The notes under the pieces are model-generated. The model saw only the letters and a program-made list of their open reading frames with translations. It was not told where the DNA came from and made no database searches. The translations under genes and the position numbers were made by a program. DNA of 64,000 nt from Hemibagrus wyckioides (lineage: Eukaryota > Chordata > Actinopteri > Siluriformes > Bagridae). Position 1 is the stretch's first letter; each line of letters opens with the position of its first letter. Below, piece after piece: positions 10,578 to 22,777 of this stretch. The stretch covers positions 11,527,401 to 11,591,400 of the forward strand of contig NC_080716.1 in assembly GCF_019097595.1 (NCBI RefSeq), in the 5' to 3' direction.

Positions 10578-11100
10578 CATTTATATCGCCAAAAGTTTTG
10601 GAACGTCTGCCTTTACATGCACATGAATGTAATATGGAGTTGGCCCGTCCTTTTCAGCTATAACAGCTACAACTCTTCTAGGAAGGTTTAGGAGTGTGCT
10701 TATGGGAATTTTTGAACATTCCTCTAGAAGCGCATTTGTGAGGTCAGGCACTGATGCTGGACGAGAAGGCCTGGCTTGCAGTTTCCTCTCTAATTCCTCC
10801 CAAAGGTGTTCTATCGGGTTAAGGTCAGAACTCTGTGAAGTTCCTACACACCAAACTCACTCATCCATGTCTTTATGGACCTTGCTTTGTGCACTGGTGT
10901 GCAGTCACATTGGAACAGGAAGTGACCATCCCCAAACTGTCCCCACAAAGTTGGGAGCATGAAATTGTCCAAAATGTCTTGGTATGCTGAAGCATTAAGA
11001 CTTTCACTGGAACTAAGGGGCCAAGCCCAACCCCTAAAAAACAACAACTGAATTCAATGATTTGGAGGGGTGTCCCAAAACTTTCAGCAATATAGAGTAT
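10578..11100 (-). mobile_element. Tc1-like element with internal deletion, copy 1
   Basis: The ends carry TATATCGCCAAAAGTTTTGG at the left and GGGGTGTCCCAAAACTTTCA at the right. On the minus strand the transposase C-terminal part is readable (LDNFMLPTLWGQFGDG, then VHKARSIKTWMSEFGV at about 10844-11000), with later frames broken. The sequence jumps from GCCCAACCCCTAAAAAACAA straight to AATTCAATGATTTGG, skipping much of the transposase. The copy at 34547-34852 has its junction in the same place. Confidence 0.75.
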
Positions 11101-12081
11101 CATGTAAGATACTTGTAAGACCTGCACCTTCAGAGGTAAAAGTTATATAATAAAGGTAGAAAATATGTACCGTTGATGGTACCAAACCATTAACAAAGGA
11201 AAAGTTCAGTCTTTATTTCTGTTAGTGTGCCAGGGAAGAAATTTGGATCAACTGGAGCAGGTGAGCGGGAAACGCAGGGAAAATAGGAGGCTTTGGGGTC
11301 TGAAAACAGGAACCAGCTGCATTTCTCCGGCCTCTGTTTTGTGTGTGTATGTAGAAAGCGACCAGGCAAAGTGGCTGTGAACGTGGTGTTACTCACATAC
11401 AGCTGTATCCGGGCTGAGGCGCTGATTCTCTGTTGAAAAAAAACAACAAGCAGAATAAAGAATTGTAATACACGTGTTGTAGGCATAAAAATGACAGGAC
11501 TTCACAATCACACCAAAGGTGCCACCATATTTCCTGTCTAATTTCCAAAGCACAGTGGTGATCGCTTTATAATGTGTCCTGAGGCGAAGTGTCCTCACCT
11601 TCCTGACACATTCCTGACATTCTGACTGAATTCCAATGGAAAATTTGGCTAATGAAGCGAACACAGCTGAAATCATGACAATATAGCATTATAGCACTGC
11701 ATATTTCATCCCTGCACACAATGATCACATAGTCAGAAATGTAAAATGGATACTGTAAGTCTGAGTAAAATATACTGTAGGTCTGAGTCTCTATTTAATT
11801 TTCTTTTGCCAATCATTTACACTGCATTTTTTTCTGCTTTTATTTTCTTACCTCTCAGGTGTTTCTTATAGGCAATATTTAAGCACAGGTTGGCACACAG
11901 CCTATTAAAATGACTAGTACATATTCCAGGAAAGCGTATGAGATCACTTGATCCTCCGATTTTTCGACGTTTTGCAAACAGAGCTTACTACTAGTCTATT
12001 TATAGCAGATATTGTCACAAGGGACTCAGCCTCAGTCTCTGCTGACTTTATCGAAGGAAGCACATGTTTGTGTTGATGTTA

Positions 12082-12140
12082 GTGTGTGTGTGTGTGTGTG
12101 TGTGTGTTTGAGTGTGAGAGAGAGAGAGAGAGAGAGAGAG
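12082..12140. repeat. (TG)n/(GA)n compound microsatellite
   Basis: About 13 TG units followed, after a short spacer, by about 12 GA units. Confidence 0.9.
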
Positions 12141-12720
12141 CAATGAGAGAAATGTTGGCTACTTTGCTTAAATCATAATTTAATTCACACACAACTCAGA
12201 TATCTTGATTTAACCAGTATGATTTATCAATTTTACATTTTTACAATTTTCAATATGTTTAACTCATGCTACTTAGTAGACTAGATCTTTCTTCATCAGG
12301 CCTTCATCTTATTGCCCATGGTCCCGGAGTTGCAGTATTACACCCAGCTCTATATGTGTATATAGACAGGAAGACAATGAACTGTACTTTAACACCAGAG
12401 CATTTTAATACTTTTTTCCATCCCAGTCCAGTCCCAGTAGGCCATTCTTTTGGGCTGATCTGTCCACACTGGGCCTTGAGGTGAACTGAGGGTGGCGCAA
12501 GTGTATGATGGAGTGTTTTCCTGCCGCCAATAATAAAACGAGATTTACATGGCCAGAAAAGGGCAGGAAGAGAGGTCCGACTGCTCTCAGCGCAACTCTG
12601 TAAATAAATCAAAATCTCAGGAAAGCGAGGCCACAATCAGTGTTTATGAGCGAACACCAGCGCTTATCTTCAAAGCAGCAGAGAACCAGTGTTCAGCTCA
12701 CACTGAACACCAAACCCACT

Positions 12721-12762
12721 GAGTGTGTGTGTGTATGCGTGTGTGCTTGCATGCATGTGCGT

Positions 12763-12793
<31 letters not shown>

Positions 12794-12795
12794 AG

Positions 12796-12831
<36 letters not shown>

Positions 12832-12832
12832 T
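12721..12832. repeat. (TG)n/(GA)n compound microsatellite
   Basis: An imperfect TG tract at 12723-12793 is followed by a GA tract to 12832. Apparent frames on both strands here are simple-repeat artefacts. Confidence 0.9.
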
Positions 12833-13057
12833 CTCAGTAAACCTTTGGCCTCAACTATAAAATAGAAAGCCTTTCTGACATAAAACACTTGTAGGGTTCA
12901 CTTGTTGTAGGGTTCTACTGAGGTATCTCATAGGGTTCCCCCAGTGGGACAACTGAAAATCCCTTAAGTGTTGTAAAATCGGTTCAATTTAGAACAAATA
13001 ATCAAACTCACACTGGTTTCCGTTGACTCAAATCAGCCCATGTTTTATGTAAATATG

Positions 13058-13186
<129 letters not shown>

Positions 13187-13575
13187 AGTAAAGAGAATAA
13201 TACAACTAGCAAGTGAGGTAAACCAACATCTGACCTATTGTAGCTGATCTACAAGTTTTAGGGGTGTGAGAAAACTGTGTAAATTTGATTATTCCCCGAT
13301 AAACTATGATACGACGTCACATTGCAAGTTCTTTTATTGTGTGTACCATTTTCAGCAGGACTGTTTCTAGTCTTTATGGATCCCTAGATTTGTATTTCAC
13401 AACAAAAAATATTATCTGAATACATTTAGCATCCGCATGTTAACTGGGAATTTGATTCAATGATTGCTCTTTGTTTGAAGTTCTAATGAACTTCTAATTT
13501 TTTCTGAAAACCCTGATCTGTCTCTGTGTTCCCTGTCTGTCTAGATAACGAAGTGGCTGCTTGGTGGACCTGGAT

Positions 13576-13632
13576 GTCAAACTTACAACCTTCTGATCAG
13601 TAGGCCAGCGCCTTAACCACTAAGCCACCAAA
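13576..13632 (-). mobile_element. tRNA-like SINE head fragment
   Basis: On the minus strand the sequence reads GGTGGCTTAGTGGTTAAGGC (A-box-like), then GGCCTACTGATCAGAAGGTT and a decayed B box. This matches the head of tRNA-derived fish SINEs. The body is not recognisable. Confidence 0.55.
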
Positions 13633-16600
13633 CCCACAGAGAAATCATTTGTTGTTTCATATCTGTCTTATAACTAATATAAAAAAAACTACCATTGTTT
13701 CTGCCATTCTTTCTTTCCTTTTCTTTATATTTGTCTTGTAAATTCTTTCATCTTGTTTCCGTCTTAACCATTTCTTTAAACACATGGTCAATAGACTAAA
13801 AAATCAACTAAACAGTTCTGTACTAAGGATTTGATCATGCTATGCCACCACAGTTACTGATAATGTACATCATAGAGGTAACACTCTTCTGGCATAATAT
13901 TTAGAATAGTATTGTGTGATGTGACAAATATTGTCATGATGAAACATGTGATTAGTCACACTCTTATTTCTCAGAAGAATGAGTATTTATACAGTGAGAG
14001 CACAACATTTATTAAACCTCTGGCATGTATAAACTCATATATGTCATTCTACTAGTCTACTACTAAATGATATATATCCAGGAAAAATTTAAGGATATTT
14101 AAGTTCTATAATATACATGGTTAATGTGGTATGAGGGTTACGTTACTAATTACGTTATTAAAAACGTTAGTACAACAGTAAGAATAAAACAGACAGAAAT
14201 GAATATAACAGATTAATAATCAAATAGGATTTATGAAGATTTATATAATTCACTTGCATACTACATATACAGAGACACGGAAAGTCCTTAAAGTGGTAGA
14301 AATAAATTCCATATTTGCACTCTTTTGTGACATTTGTCACAATTTCTTTACAGACTATATAACCTTTGCACTCTTTTCTGCAAGATCCACAACATTTCCT
14401 TTATTAGCTTACATGTCGGTTATATAAGGCTAGTTTTCGGTTGCCTAGACATAAACAGCAACTCTGCATAAATTGTTCATTGGAAACCCCCTGTAAAAAA
14501 AAAAGTGTGTGTATTTTGTGTGAACTGGAATGCGTCTTTGTATTCGTGTGTGTTAGGATCAGAGCTGAATACAGTGCAACAGCCTGCTGTGACATACAGT
14601 AGTTGATCACAGCTGCTTGAGAGGTGAACAATAGTTTCAGGGGGGGCCAGAGGCTGATAATGCCATCTTATCACATACACCAACTGGAATACAATTCAGC
14701 ATTAGCACTGAATGCTAGTGTGCTATAAATCCTTTACACACACACACACACACACACTCTTCAAAAGCTCATGTGTTCCAGGCCTGCACATTTTGACTTT
14801 AGGACCGCACTGGAGTTAAGGGTCATTTGAAATATGATGAATTTTCTATTTAATTTTTTTTTAACGTAGGCAAAAAACACAACTAATGTATGCTGCTGGG
14901 ATTTCGAAATGGAACTTAGGACACAGGGGTGGCTAATATAGCACAAAGATTATATCACAACAGCTAATATAAAGTCATTATATTAAGGTTTGAGTGCAAA
15001 TTGAAAGCGGTCACTCTTAATATCCTAATTTCAAATGATGTAGCATTTTGAAGCATAAACTGAAAACAGAACAGAAAAAAATAACCACTAAGCACATAAA
15101 TACTTTTTTTAATCAAGCTGAACATCCACAATATCTCAAAAAAGTCCATTGTGATTAAATCGATGTATTCTGTTTTGATCATATTGTCATATTACTCAAG
15201 CTTATTTTCTAAAAACATGCAGAAGCACATATAACAAATTACAAATTTAATTATACTCTCTGTGTGTGTGTGCGTGGTGGGTGCGTTCACATGTGTGTGT
15301 ATTTGTGTATTATCTCCTTTGATAGGTGGGGTGTCATTGTGTTTCACTAATGAGGGCTGTGTAAGCACAGTGCCCCAGGGGTCTTGTAATCCTCTGTGGG
15401 TGTGTGTTTGTGTGTTGTCTTATGGGTCCCAGACCCCTGTTTGTGGAGGGGGCGTGGGGCAATACACTCAGACTGTGTTCATACTCACCTGCTTATCTGG
15501 TGGAGAAACAGAGGGTGACAGGATGATGTCTATGCACCTATCTGATTCCGCTGCCTGCTGAAACAATGCAGTGTGATACAAACACAATGCCCATTTAATG
15601 CAGCACTCTATGGAAGGGTGCTAATAAATCCCTTTTGCTCGTTCTCTCTCTCTCTCACTCTTACACACACACACACATTTAGACTTATATGGAAATGTGC
15701 CAAAACATGGCTGCCCTTCTGCTTTTGTCATTCTCTATCTAACCCAAAAACGTTCACGCTCTCAAATAAAGAACCTTCCCTCATTAATGCCGGCCATTAA
15801 AATACTAAACCACATACAAAATATACAAAAGCTAGTACATTCAGGGATTCAGTATAGACAAATTTCTGCTTCAGACTGTGTATAAACACAAAATCTCATA
15901 ATTTGTTATGTAAAATCCTTTAAATCAAAAAGAGAAAAGAAATCATCAGATTTCTAGGAGTCAGAAGAAACACTCAGTATCCCCAAACACAAAAACGCCA
16001 AGTATCCAGTCCAAATCAGCCCAGTTTTTTTGCATCGCCATATCCAGCAGGTAAATCCAGCCAGTTCTATAAAACCCATTATTTCCAAGAGATACATCCC
16101 AGTTAATGTGATCTAAACATCCGGAAAGAGGTGCAGATTCTCCAGAGTTCCTCACACTTACTGACTCGGCTCTGTTCTGACACTGTTCTGCTCAGTCTCA
16201 TATATGACTGCTGTCCAATACAATGGAACATTGTGTTCAAGACAATCCCCATTCACACAGCACAGAGGCCATTCAACTGCACACAATCTAGCTGTGGATT
16301 ACCACATTCCAGATGATCTGAGCCAACATTCAACACACACGCCCACACACAACTACTGTATATAAAGGTATATGAAGGTACCATGTAATATTCCAAACTG
16401 TATACCAAAATGATTAATTGTATTAATTAATATTTATTTAGTGTTAATATGAATATTTATTAGCATTTAATATGTATTAGTATTTATTGATTAAATTGTG
16501 ATTAAATAATTAATTAATATTAATTTTATTATACCTTTTCATCCTATTTTGTGACTATATATGATGTATTCTGGATCATTCATTTAAATGACAATTTGAA

Positions 16601-16745
16601 TATCTGTTTTTTCCCTATTTAAAACAATTTTGTAAATTGGCAGGGAAAAGATGTGGGAACACTATTTGTGGGCATTGAAATTTTAGCAGCAATTATGTGA
16701 GTGTGCTCTGTAATAATGATTTTAAAAATACCTTTATATGATTGT

Positions 16746-16746
<1 letters not shown>

Positions 16747-16781
<35 letters not shown>

Positions 16782-16831
16782 TATAAAAATAATAATAATA
16801 ATAATAATAATAATTATTATTATTATTATAT
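16747..16831. repeat. (AAT)n/(ATT)n microsatellite
   Basis: About 85 bases of AAT units turning into TAT units towards the right end, with small interruptions. An asparagine-rich frame across it is an artefact. Confidence 0.9.
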
Positions 16832-17589
16832 TTTGGATTTTTGTTATTACTCTTGTTTATGGTATTGTTATATTTGTGTTGTTAAAGGAATCCTGAAAGT
16901 CCATGGTGCTGTAGTATCCTCTCACCCCATTTCGATGTTCCACATCCATGTTCCAGGATTTACTCCTACCTTATGCCAACTTTTCCCTAGATAAAACCCT
17001 GACCAAAAAAAAAGATGAATGAAAAAATTACATGACATTTAGATTTAAGAATCTGTGCTGAATTTAAGCATCAATCTCTTTCCAAAGTGCCCTGCAATAA
17101 ACTGCAGTTTTATGGTGCAAATGCTTATCACTGAAGTGATAACATCAAAGGCTGAATGATTGTCCCTTCAGCTAGAATAATATAATGAAAGAGGAATATT
17201 ATCAAAGTACATAATTACACTGTACCTCCACTCCACAAAAATGTAGTATCTTGCCATACAGTGGAAGTTTCCAGGGTACATCTCTCTGCACTTTCAGGGT
17301 GTATCTGTTACACTGTAATGTGAATGTCCATTCTGATGAAGTTGATTAAGGTCACTGGACCTTAAGCAGCACTCTTTAGTTTTTTTTTTTAGAATACACT
17401 ACATTCACATTTCCAGGAAGAGGTATACACTCTAAGCGCGCGTGCAAAAGATGTTAGTGACACAGAGTGGTCCAAAAATTTCTTGTACTTTTGTGCAAAG
17501 GCTACAATACACTTCTCACGAGACAATGCAATTCACAGGTGTATTTACAAGTTAAAAGGTGGCTATAAGGTTGCACGGTATTTCCTGCA

Positions 17590-18680
17590 ATGGTGGAAAA
17601 ATGTCAACCGAAACTACTAACATTATTGTATTCATGCTGAGCCGCTCGCTGTCATTAACTAACCCCATTAGCGGCCTGCGCTCGCGTTCACACGCGCATG
17701 TGGATTCCACACTTCTGCTCTACAGCGCAGTTTTACGCAGAAATAAAAGGAATCACTTATTAGTGTAAACACGCATTAGGCCACCAGAGGAATGTGTATT
17801 GGTGTGCTGTCATTTCGTTCCTTTGGTATGCAAATCTCTACATCATAAGAAGTGTATTCACATTTGGGATGTGTACAAGGTTAGGCTGTAAATATGGTTT
17901 GTTGATTGCTTTATCGATACGACACTCCATTTAGACTAGCTGATACTTTTTTTTAAATTTATTTATTGGTTATCCATAAGTCTTCTGCACCAAGGAGTAA
18001 TCAAATTACTCATCAACTTAATCATGAACTCAATATATATATATATATCCTATTAATAATATATTAAAGTATGCAGTGCAACTATGCGCTTTTTACGCAA
18101 CCAAAGAAAGAATGAACAGAAGATTTAAAACTATATATTTAGATTCTAGTTGTTGTTGTTTTTTTTCCTTCGAAACAAACAAACAAATAAACAAGCCTTT
18201 GATCATCCCAAATCTCTTCATGTTGTGACGGTTGTCTAATGTGGTTACGTGGTCTTTGCAGTATTTTCTCATTTCATCATCGCTTGCGCAAGATCAAATT
18301 AGTCCCCAATTAACAAATACTCAATCATCGTGGGTCTCGTGACCTCCATGATAAAAAAAAAAGAAGCACGAGCGCTCCACTTCAATTCGATTATCCAGAG
18401 TATCATTAGACTGTCTAACATGTATTATTCTTAAACTGTATCGATTAACGGACACTCGTCTATGCTTTGTCAGAAGAGGAAACAGGTTTCACTGCGCCGG
18501 CCGGCGCGCAGACATGAGCCAGACCACACAGATAAAAATCTAAACCTTGATCACTGGCCTCATTGAATTAACTGAGAGGCCAGTTCTGAATGGATGACTG
18601 TGTGTTTGATCAAGGTGTCAACGCAATTCTGTCCATGATTATATTATGGCTGCTGAAGCTCGGAGGTATTAAAGTGAATT
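17590..18680. promoter_or_regulatory. Candidate cis-regulatory block upstream of sox32
   Basis: About 1 kb of mostly non-repetitive sequence, richer in CpG than its surroundings, lies 2.5-3.5 kb upstream of sox32. It contains CTTTGGTATGCAAAT (17821-17835), one mismatch from the SOX-POU composite motif. It also has a perfect 14-bp palindrome GCGCCGGCCGGCGC (18494-18507) and a nested inverted repeat at 18544-18616. Small AT, A and GTT tracts interrupt it. That it works as an enhancer is inference; conservation with other fish would decide. Confidence 0.35.
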
Positions 18681-18681
18681 G

Positions 18682-18687
<6 letters not shown>

Positions 18688-18725
<38 letters not shown>

Positions 18726-18871
18726 CAGAGTACTTAATTGATATCACTATTTACATACAATATTGCCAAAGCATTAATATAGAAATTAAGGAAGAAAAAT
18801 ATGGAAAGAAAATTAAATAAGTTGCCAGTGTATGTCAAACCTATAAAGGTTACAATAATTAAGTAGCCATA

Positions 18872-18910
<39 letters not shown>

Positions 18911-19067
18911 CAAAGTACTTTATTGACATAATAATATCCATACAATATTGTCAAAGCATTAATATAGAAATTAATGAAGAAAAAGATGGAAATTAAATAA
19001 GTAAAAGACATGTAAACATGGTTACAATAATTATGTAGCCATACCTCTCTCTCTCTCTCTCTCTCAG

Positions 19068-19098
<31 letters not shown>
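18688..19098. repeat. Tandem duplication of an about 150-bp unit separated by (CT)n tracts
   Basis: Two similar units, about 18721-18874 and 18905-19046, each start after a (CT)n tract. They share AGAGTACTTAATTGA/AAAGTACTTTATTGA, then ACAATATTG-C/T-CAAAGCATTAATATAG, a run of AT-rich sequence and GGTTACAATAATTA-GTAGCCATAC. Each is followed by another (CT)n tract; the last is followed by (CA)n at about 19071-19098. The unit resembles a retroposon 3' end, which may have duplicated through slippage in the flanking CT tracts. Confidence 0.75.
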
Positions 19099-20119
19099 AG
19101 CAGCAGGTGCATTAATCAAGCCAGCAGACAACAGTTCACTCTCTCTGGCTAGTGCTGTGTGTGTATTAGAACTGAAAGATAAACATAAAAACTATATCCA
19201 GCAAAGCTCCAGTCCTGAATCAATTTTAAAAGTGAAATAAAGATGTATTAAATGAAAATAAAGTGGATCAATACACAACTGAAAATTAAGGGGATAAATA
19301 CACACTCGAGCTGCTCATAGAATTCAGAAGACAAACTAACAAGTAAGCAGAGAGCTGTATGAATTCTCTAACACGTCTTCTCTTAAAACTGCAACCAAAT
19401 ACACGGTGTTGAATAAACAGAGGAAATTCTCCAGTTTCCACATCACATTCCCTTATACAGATGTGGTTTGTGTGTCCATCATATAGATATCTCCATGCTT
19501 TACAAATATCAAAGGGTGTAAGAACACTAAAAGGTCACTAGAAGCCATGGTAGAGTGATGTTAGTGGCTTACAGTGATGGGTTTCTGTGTTTGTGTGTGT
19601 GTGTATGATTTATGGGAAGTTTATTCCATCTCTTGTGTTGCCAGCACAGAGAAATGTCTTGATGTTCCGGTGTGTGATTATATTGCTATACTGCATTCGA
19701 GATGTCTTGCAATATATAAAAATAAAACATTGCTAGACTTCAGCAAGGTTAAATGTTAATCTGTATTATTTTGGTGGAAAATATTTCATTTCTAGGATTT
19801 CAGACACATTGAGGTCTGGATGCGTAAAGCATGCAATAAAATCAGTTTAAAAATGCAGTATTGTAATTAATTATAGACGACATCATTTGTCAGAAAAGGT
19901 GCTTAAAGGTAACACCTTAGAATCGTACACTTCGCATAATTTTCCTCTTTACACAACTGAAGGATCTTCCACACAGTAATAGAGCAACTTAAATCCACAG
20001 TTTTGTACAATAATTTATTGTGCAAGTCTTCTGCGCTTCTAGAAGGACTAAAGTTAGACACGTTAAAGAGACTTGCAAGACTTAACTAAAATAAATACAG
20101 AACTTTGTTTTCATAAAAA

Positions 20120-20340
20120 GATATTGACATTTCGGGTAACAAAGCCGCCCTTGGTTAATCCCACAGGGAACTCTGTCAGGGAGTTTTGATGGCCGGGATT
20201 TTTCCGCAGGGAAAATAAAGTGCGCACGGCTTGTTGGGCTCCTGCACCACTCCAAGGCCACGTTTCCTTCCTACAGTTACAGGTTTCCGTGCGCAAATCT
20301 TATCGTTCCCAAAAACCTGAGGCTTAGCAAAATAACCTTT
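20120..20340. promoter_or_regulatory. Candidate endoderm regulatory element 0.8-1 kb upstream of sox32
   Basis: A unique block with scattered CpGs contains AACAAAG (SOX core, 20138-20144), TAATCC (paired-type homeodomain core, 20156-20161) and CTTATC (inverted GATA site, 20299-20304). Zebrafish sox32 is controlled by Mix-type homeodomain and Gata5 factors (established), so the combination fits. Each motif alone is short and expected by chance. Confidence 0.3.
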
Positions 20341-21021
20341 ACACATGCTCTTTCAAGTCTCAGCTCAGCAAACATCTCACGCACGTCTGTCGATACATGC
20401 CTTTATACTACTAGCAAATATACATGTCAACATCTGGATCCTATGACTATGTACATACACTCACAATGTACATTATACTGTATGGGGACTGGATATGTAA
20501 CAGCCTGGAAAATAGATATCTCAGCATTGGTGGCATTGTGAGACTTGCCCTGGACGTGAACTCTTTACTGCAGACCTGGCAAATATTTAAACATGTTCAA
20601 GTCTAGTAGTACCTGATCTTGACTAACATGAGTGTCTGTGAAATCTATGGATGAAATGTAAAACATGATTTTGCAAATTAGACAATGATCACTAGTTAGA
20701 ATTAAAAGGGATGAAGTGGGTTAATCATTTTCCTTTGAATATGTTAATAAAAAAGTAGGTTAAAAATGTAAAAAAGAACAAAATAAATAAATAAATAATA
20801 AATTTAAAAGATTTTTTGAGGTCATTGCTTGCTTTTTATACAGCAACCCTACACGTTTGGTGCAAGAAGATAACTCATGGGGAAAAAAAGCAATATGTTT
20901 TATTTCGTGGAATAAACATACATAGATTCATTTTTGTTTTTTAGGATTGAAGATTTCTTTTTGTTATTATTTTTAACTCTGTGCCTGGGAGTTCTCACTT
21001 AGGTGGGAAACCTGTGGAGGC

Positions 21022-21131
21022 TCACACCTTTAATCCACTCCTCTGTGCGCCCATTGGTCCGTGCTACGCTTAAAGTCCGACTGGAACTCTGGGATTGACA
21101 TGAAGAGGCTGAAGAAGTCTTAAAGACAGTC
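21022..21131 (+). promoter_or_regulatory. sox32: sox32 core promoter and 5' UTR
   Basis: A perfect T-box site TCACACCT lies at 21022-21029, followed at once by TAATCC (21031-21036). An inverted CCAAT box (ATTGG, 21053-21057) and a TATA-like CTTAAAG (21069-21075) come next, so transcription should start near 21100. A short uORF, ATG at 21100 to TAA at 21123 (7 codons), precedes the main start; it may lie at or outside the cap site. The CCAAT-to-TTAAAG segment resembles that of sox17 (40014-40042). Eomesodermin, a T-box factor, is a known activator of zebrafish sox32. Confidence 0.55.
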
Positions 21132-22375
21132 ATGTACTTTGACAGAATGTTTCCCTCTTTGGACATGCAAGAAATGCTGGAAAGCGAGCAGCGCTGTTAC
21201 GCACCGTCTGAACAGCCCGAGGTTCCGGTCTCAGGGCCTTCTAGCCCAGCATCGGCTGAGTCCGAGCTCAGCTGCTCCAGTCCGGAAACCAAACCGACAC
21301 CGGAAACACGAGTGAGGAGACCTCTGAATGCCTTCATCATTTGGACGAAAGAGGAACGCAGACGTCTTGCGCAGCTCAACCCAGATCTGGAAAACACCGA
21401 CCTGAGTAAAATACTTGGTAAGTAAAACAACAAGAAGTGCCTGTTGCTCTTTAACACTTAAGGTCGTCAGGATATTTGTAACACACGTTACAACATTAGG
21501 TCTGAAACACGTACACACAATGTGCACAATATGTCCAAATCATCCATAATATCAAGCTGTCAGATTCCAGTCCACATTCATAAAGAGATCAATGTTGTCC
21601 CTATTGAAGCCCTTGCTAATTAGCTGATTGATTGAATCAGGAATGCCATTATCCAGAGCTAAAAGTAGACACTGCTGCTTTTTAAAACAATTATTTTAAG
21701 CTTTCTGATCACATTTCTAATCTTCACTCCTTTTGTTTCACATGCTCTGTAGGTAAGACCTGGAAAGCCATGTCTCTGGCAGAGAAACGTCCATATATGC
21801 AGGAGGCAGAAAGACTGAGGGTCCAACACACTATTGACCATCCCGACTACAAATACCGTCCCCGTCGCCGCAAGACCAACAAGCGTGCTGCCAAGATGCC
21901 TTCAAATGAAAGCAACATCTCACCCAACTACCAGCTTAGCTATATGCTCCAGAACCAAGCTCTTCAATATCCATATACACATTCACACATGCTGCCTAAC
22001 TCGTATTCACACATGCATGGTCCCAGCTTCCAGCATCATTCTGCCCCGTCACAGAATGGCCCTACATTTACAAATGGAGGGTTAACGTTTCCAGATGGAG
22101 CAGTATTCTTAAACTCGTCTTTAGCATACCCGCAGCAGTCTGTGTACTCAGCAGAACACCAGCTGTACTACAGTTCCCAGCATGCAATTCAGCAGAGAAG
22201 TGAGCAGTGTAATTGGCGTGGGGCAGAAGTGTGTGCTTGTGTCCTGTGCTCAGGCGGACCATCACTAGAATTTTATCTGGAACAGGTACGAGTGGACATG
22301 CTTGACCAGCTGGACCGCAGTGAGTTTGACCAGTATCTCAATCCTGTCCAGCCTAAAGACCAAAACTTCCAATAA
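21132..22375 (+). CDS. sox32: SoxF transcription factor Sox32 (Casanova)
   Basis: Two exons, 21132-21417 and 21753-22375, give 302 aa; I recall about 307 aa for zebrafish. The phase-1 intron splits Gly-96 inside the HMG box. The HMG box spans about residues 62-136: [20 protein letters not shown], then LSKILG-KTWKAM, and YKYRPRRRK at the end. Compared with Sox17 it has [11 protein letters not shown] in place of [11 protein letters not shown], the divergent form typical of Sox32. Near the C-terminus SEFDQYL (residues 285-291) matches the SoxF motif that in Sox17 contacts beta-catenin. Sox32 is the endoderm master regulator of teleosts, acting downstream of Nodal and upstream of sox17. It sits 18 kb before sox17 in the same direction. 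The start ATG is the only one giving the family N-terminus. Confidence 0.95.
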
Positions 22376-22771
22376 ACACCAGAAAGTGACCACACTTCAG
22401 TGTTATAACCCAAGAGACTCTGCAGGAGGTCAAACCACAGTGTTTGAAAGTTTTCTGTTACTTGGAAAACTTAATTTTTTTTTTAAACAAGATGTGACTA
22501 TGTATATAAATATTTGTATTTATTTATGAAGTTTAGTGGTGCCTGAATACAGAATATACAGAACCTTCCTCAGGGGTAAATCTCACTGTCAGTGTAAGAC
22601 TCCAGAAAATCCATCATCTTATTGTAAGATGTGTCATCTGCCTCACTTTAAATCATGTAATTGTTGCTGCTTTTTTGTCTCAGAGATTTATAAGATCAAC
22701 ATACATCACTGTACTTTCAGAATGTGTATTTATTACTTCACTTGTGGGAAAGTCCAATTACAGATTCTATA

Positions 22772-22777
22772 AATAAA
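22772..22777 (+). other. sox32: sox32 poly(A) signal
   Basis: AATAAA about 400 bases after the sox32 stop codon. The AT-rich stretch 22376-22771 is the probable 3' UTR. Confidence 0.75.
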
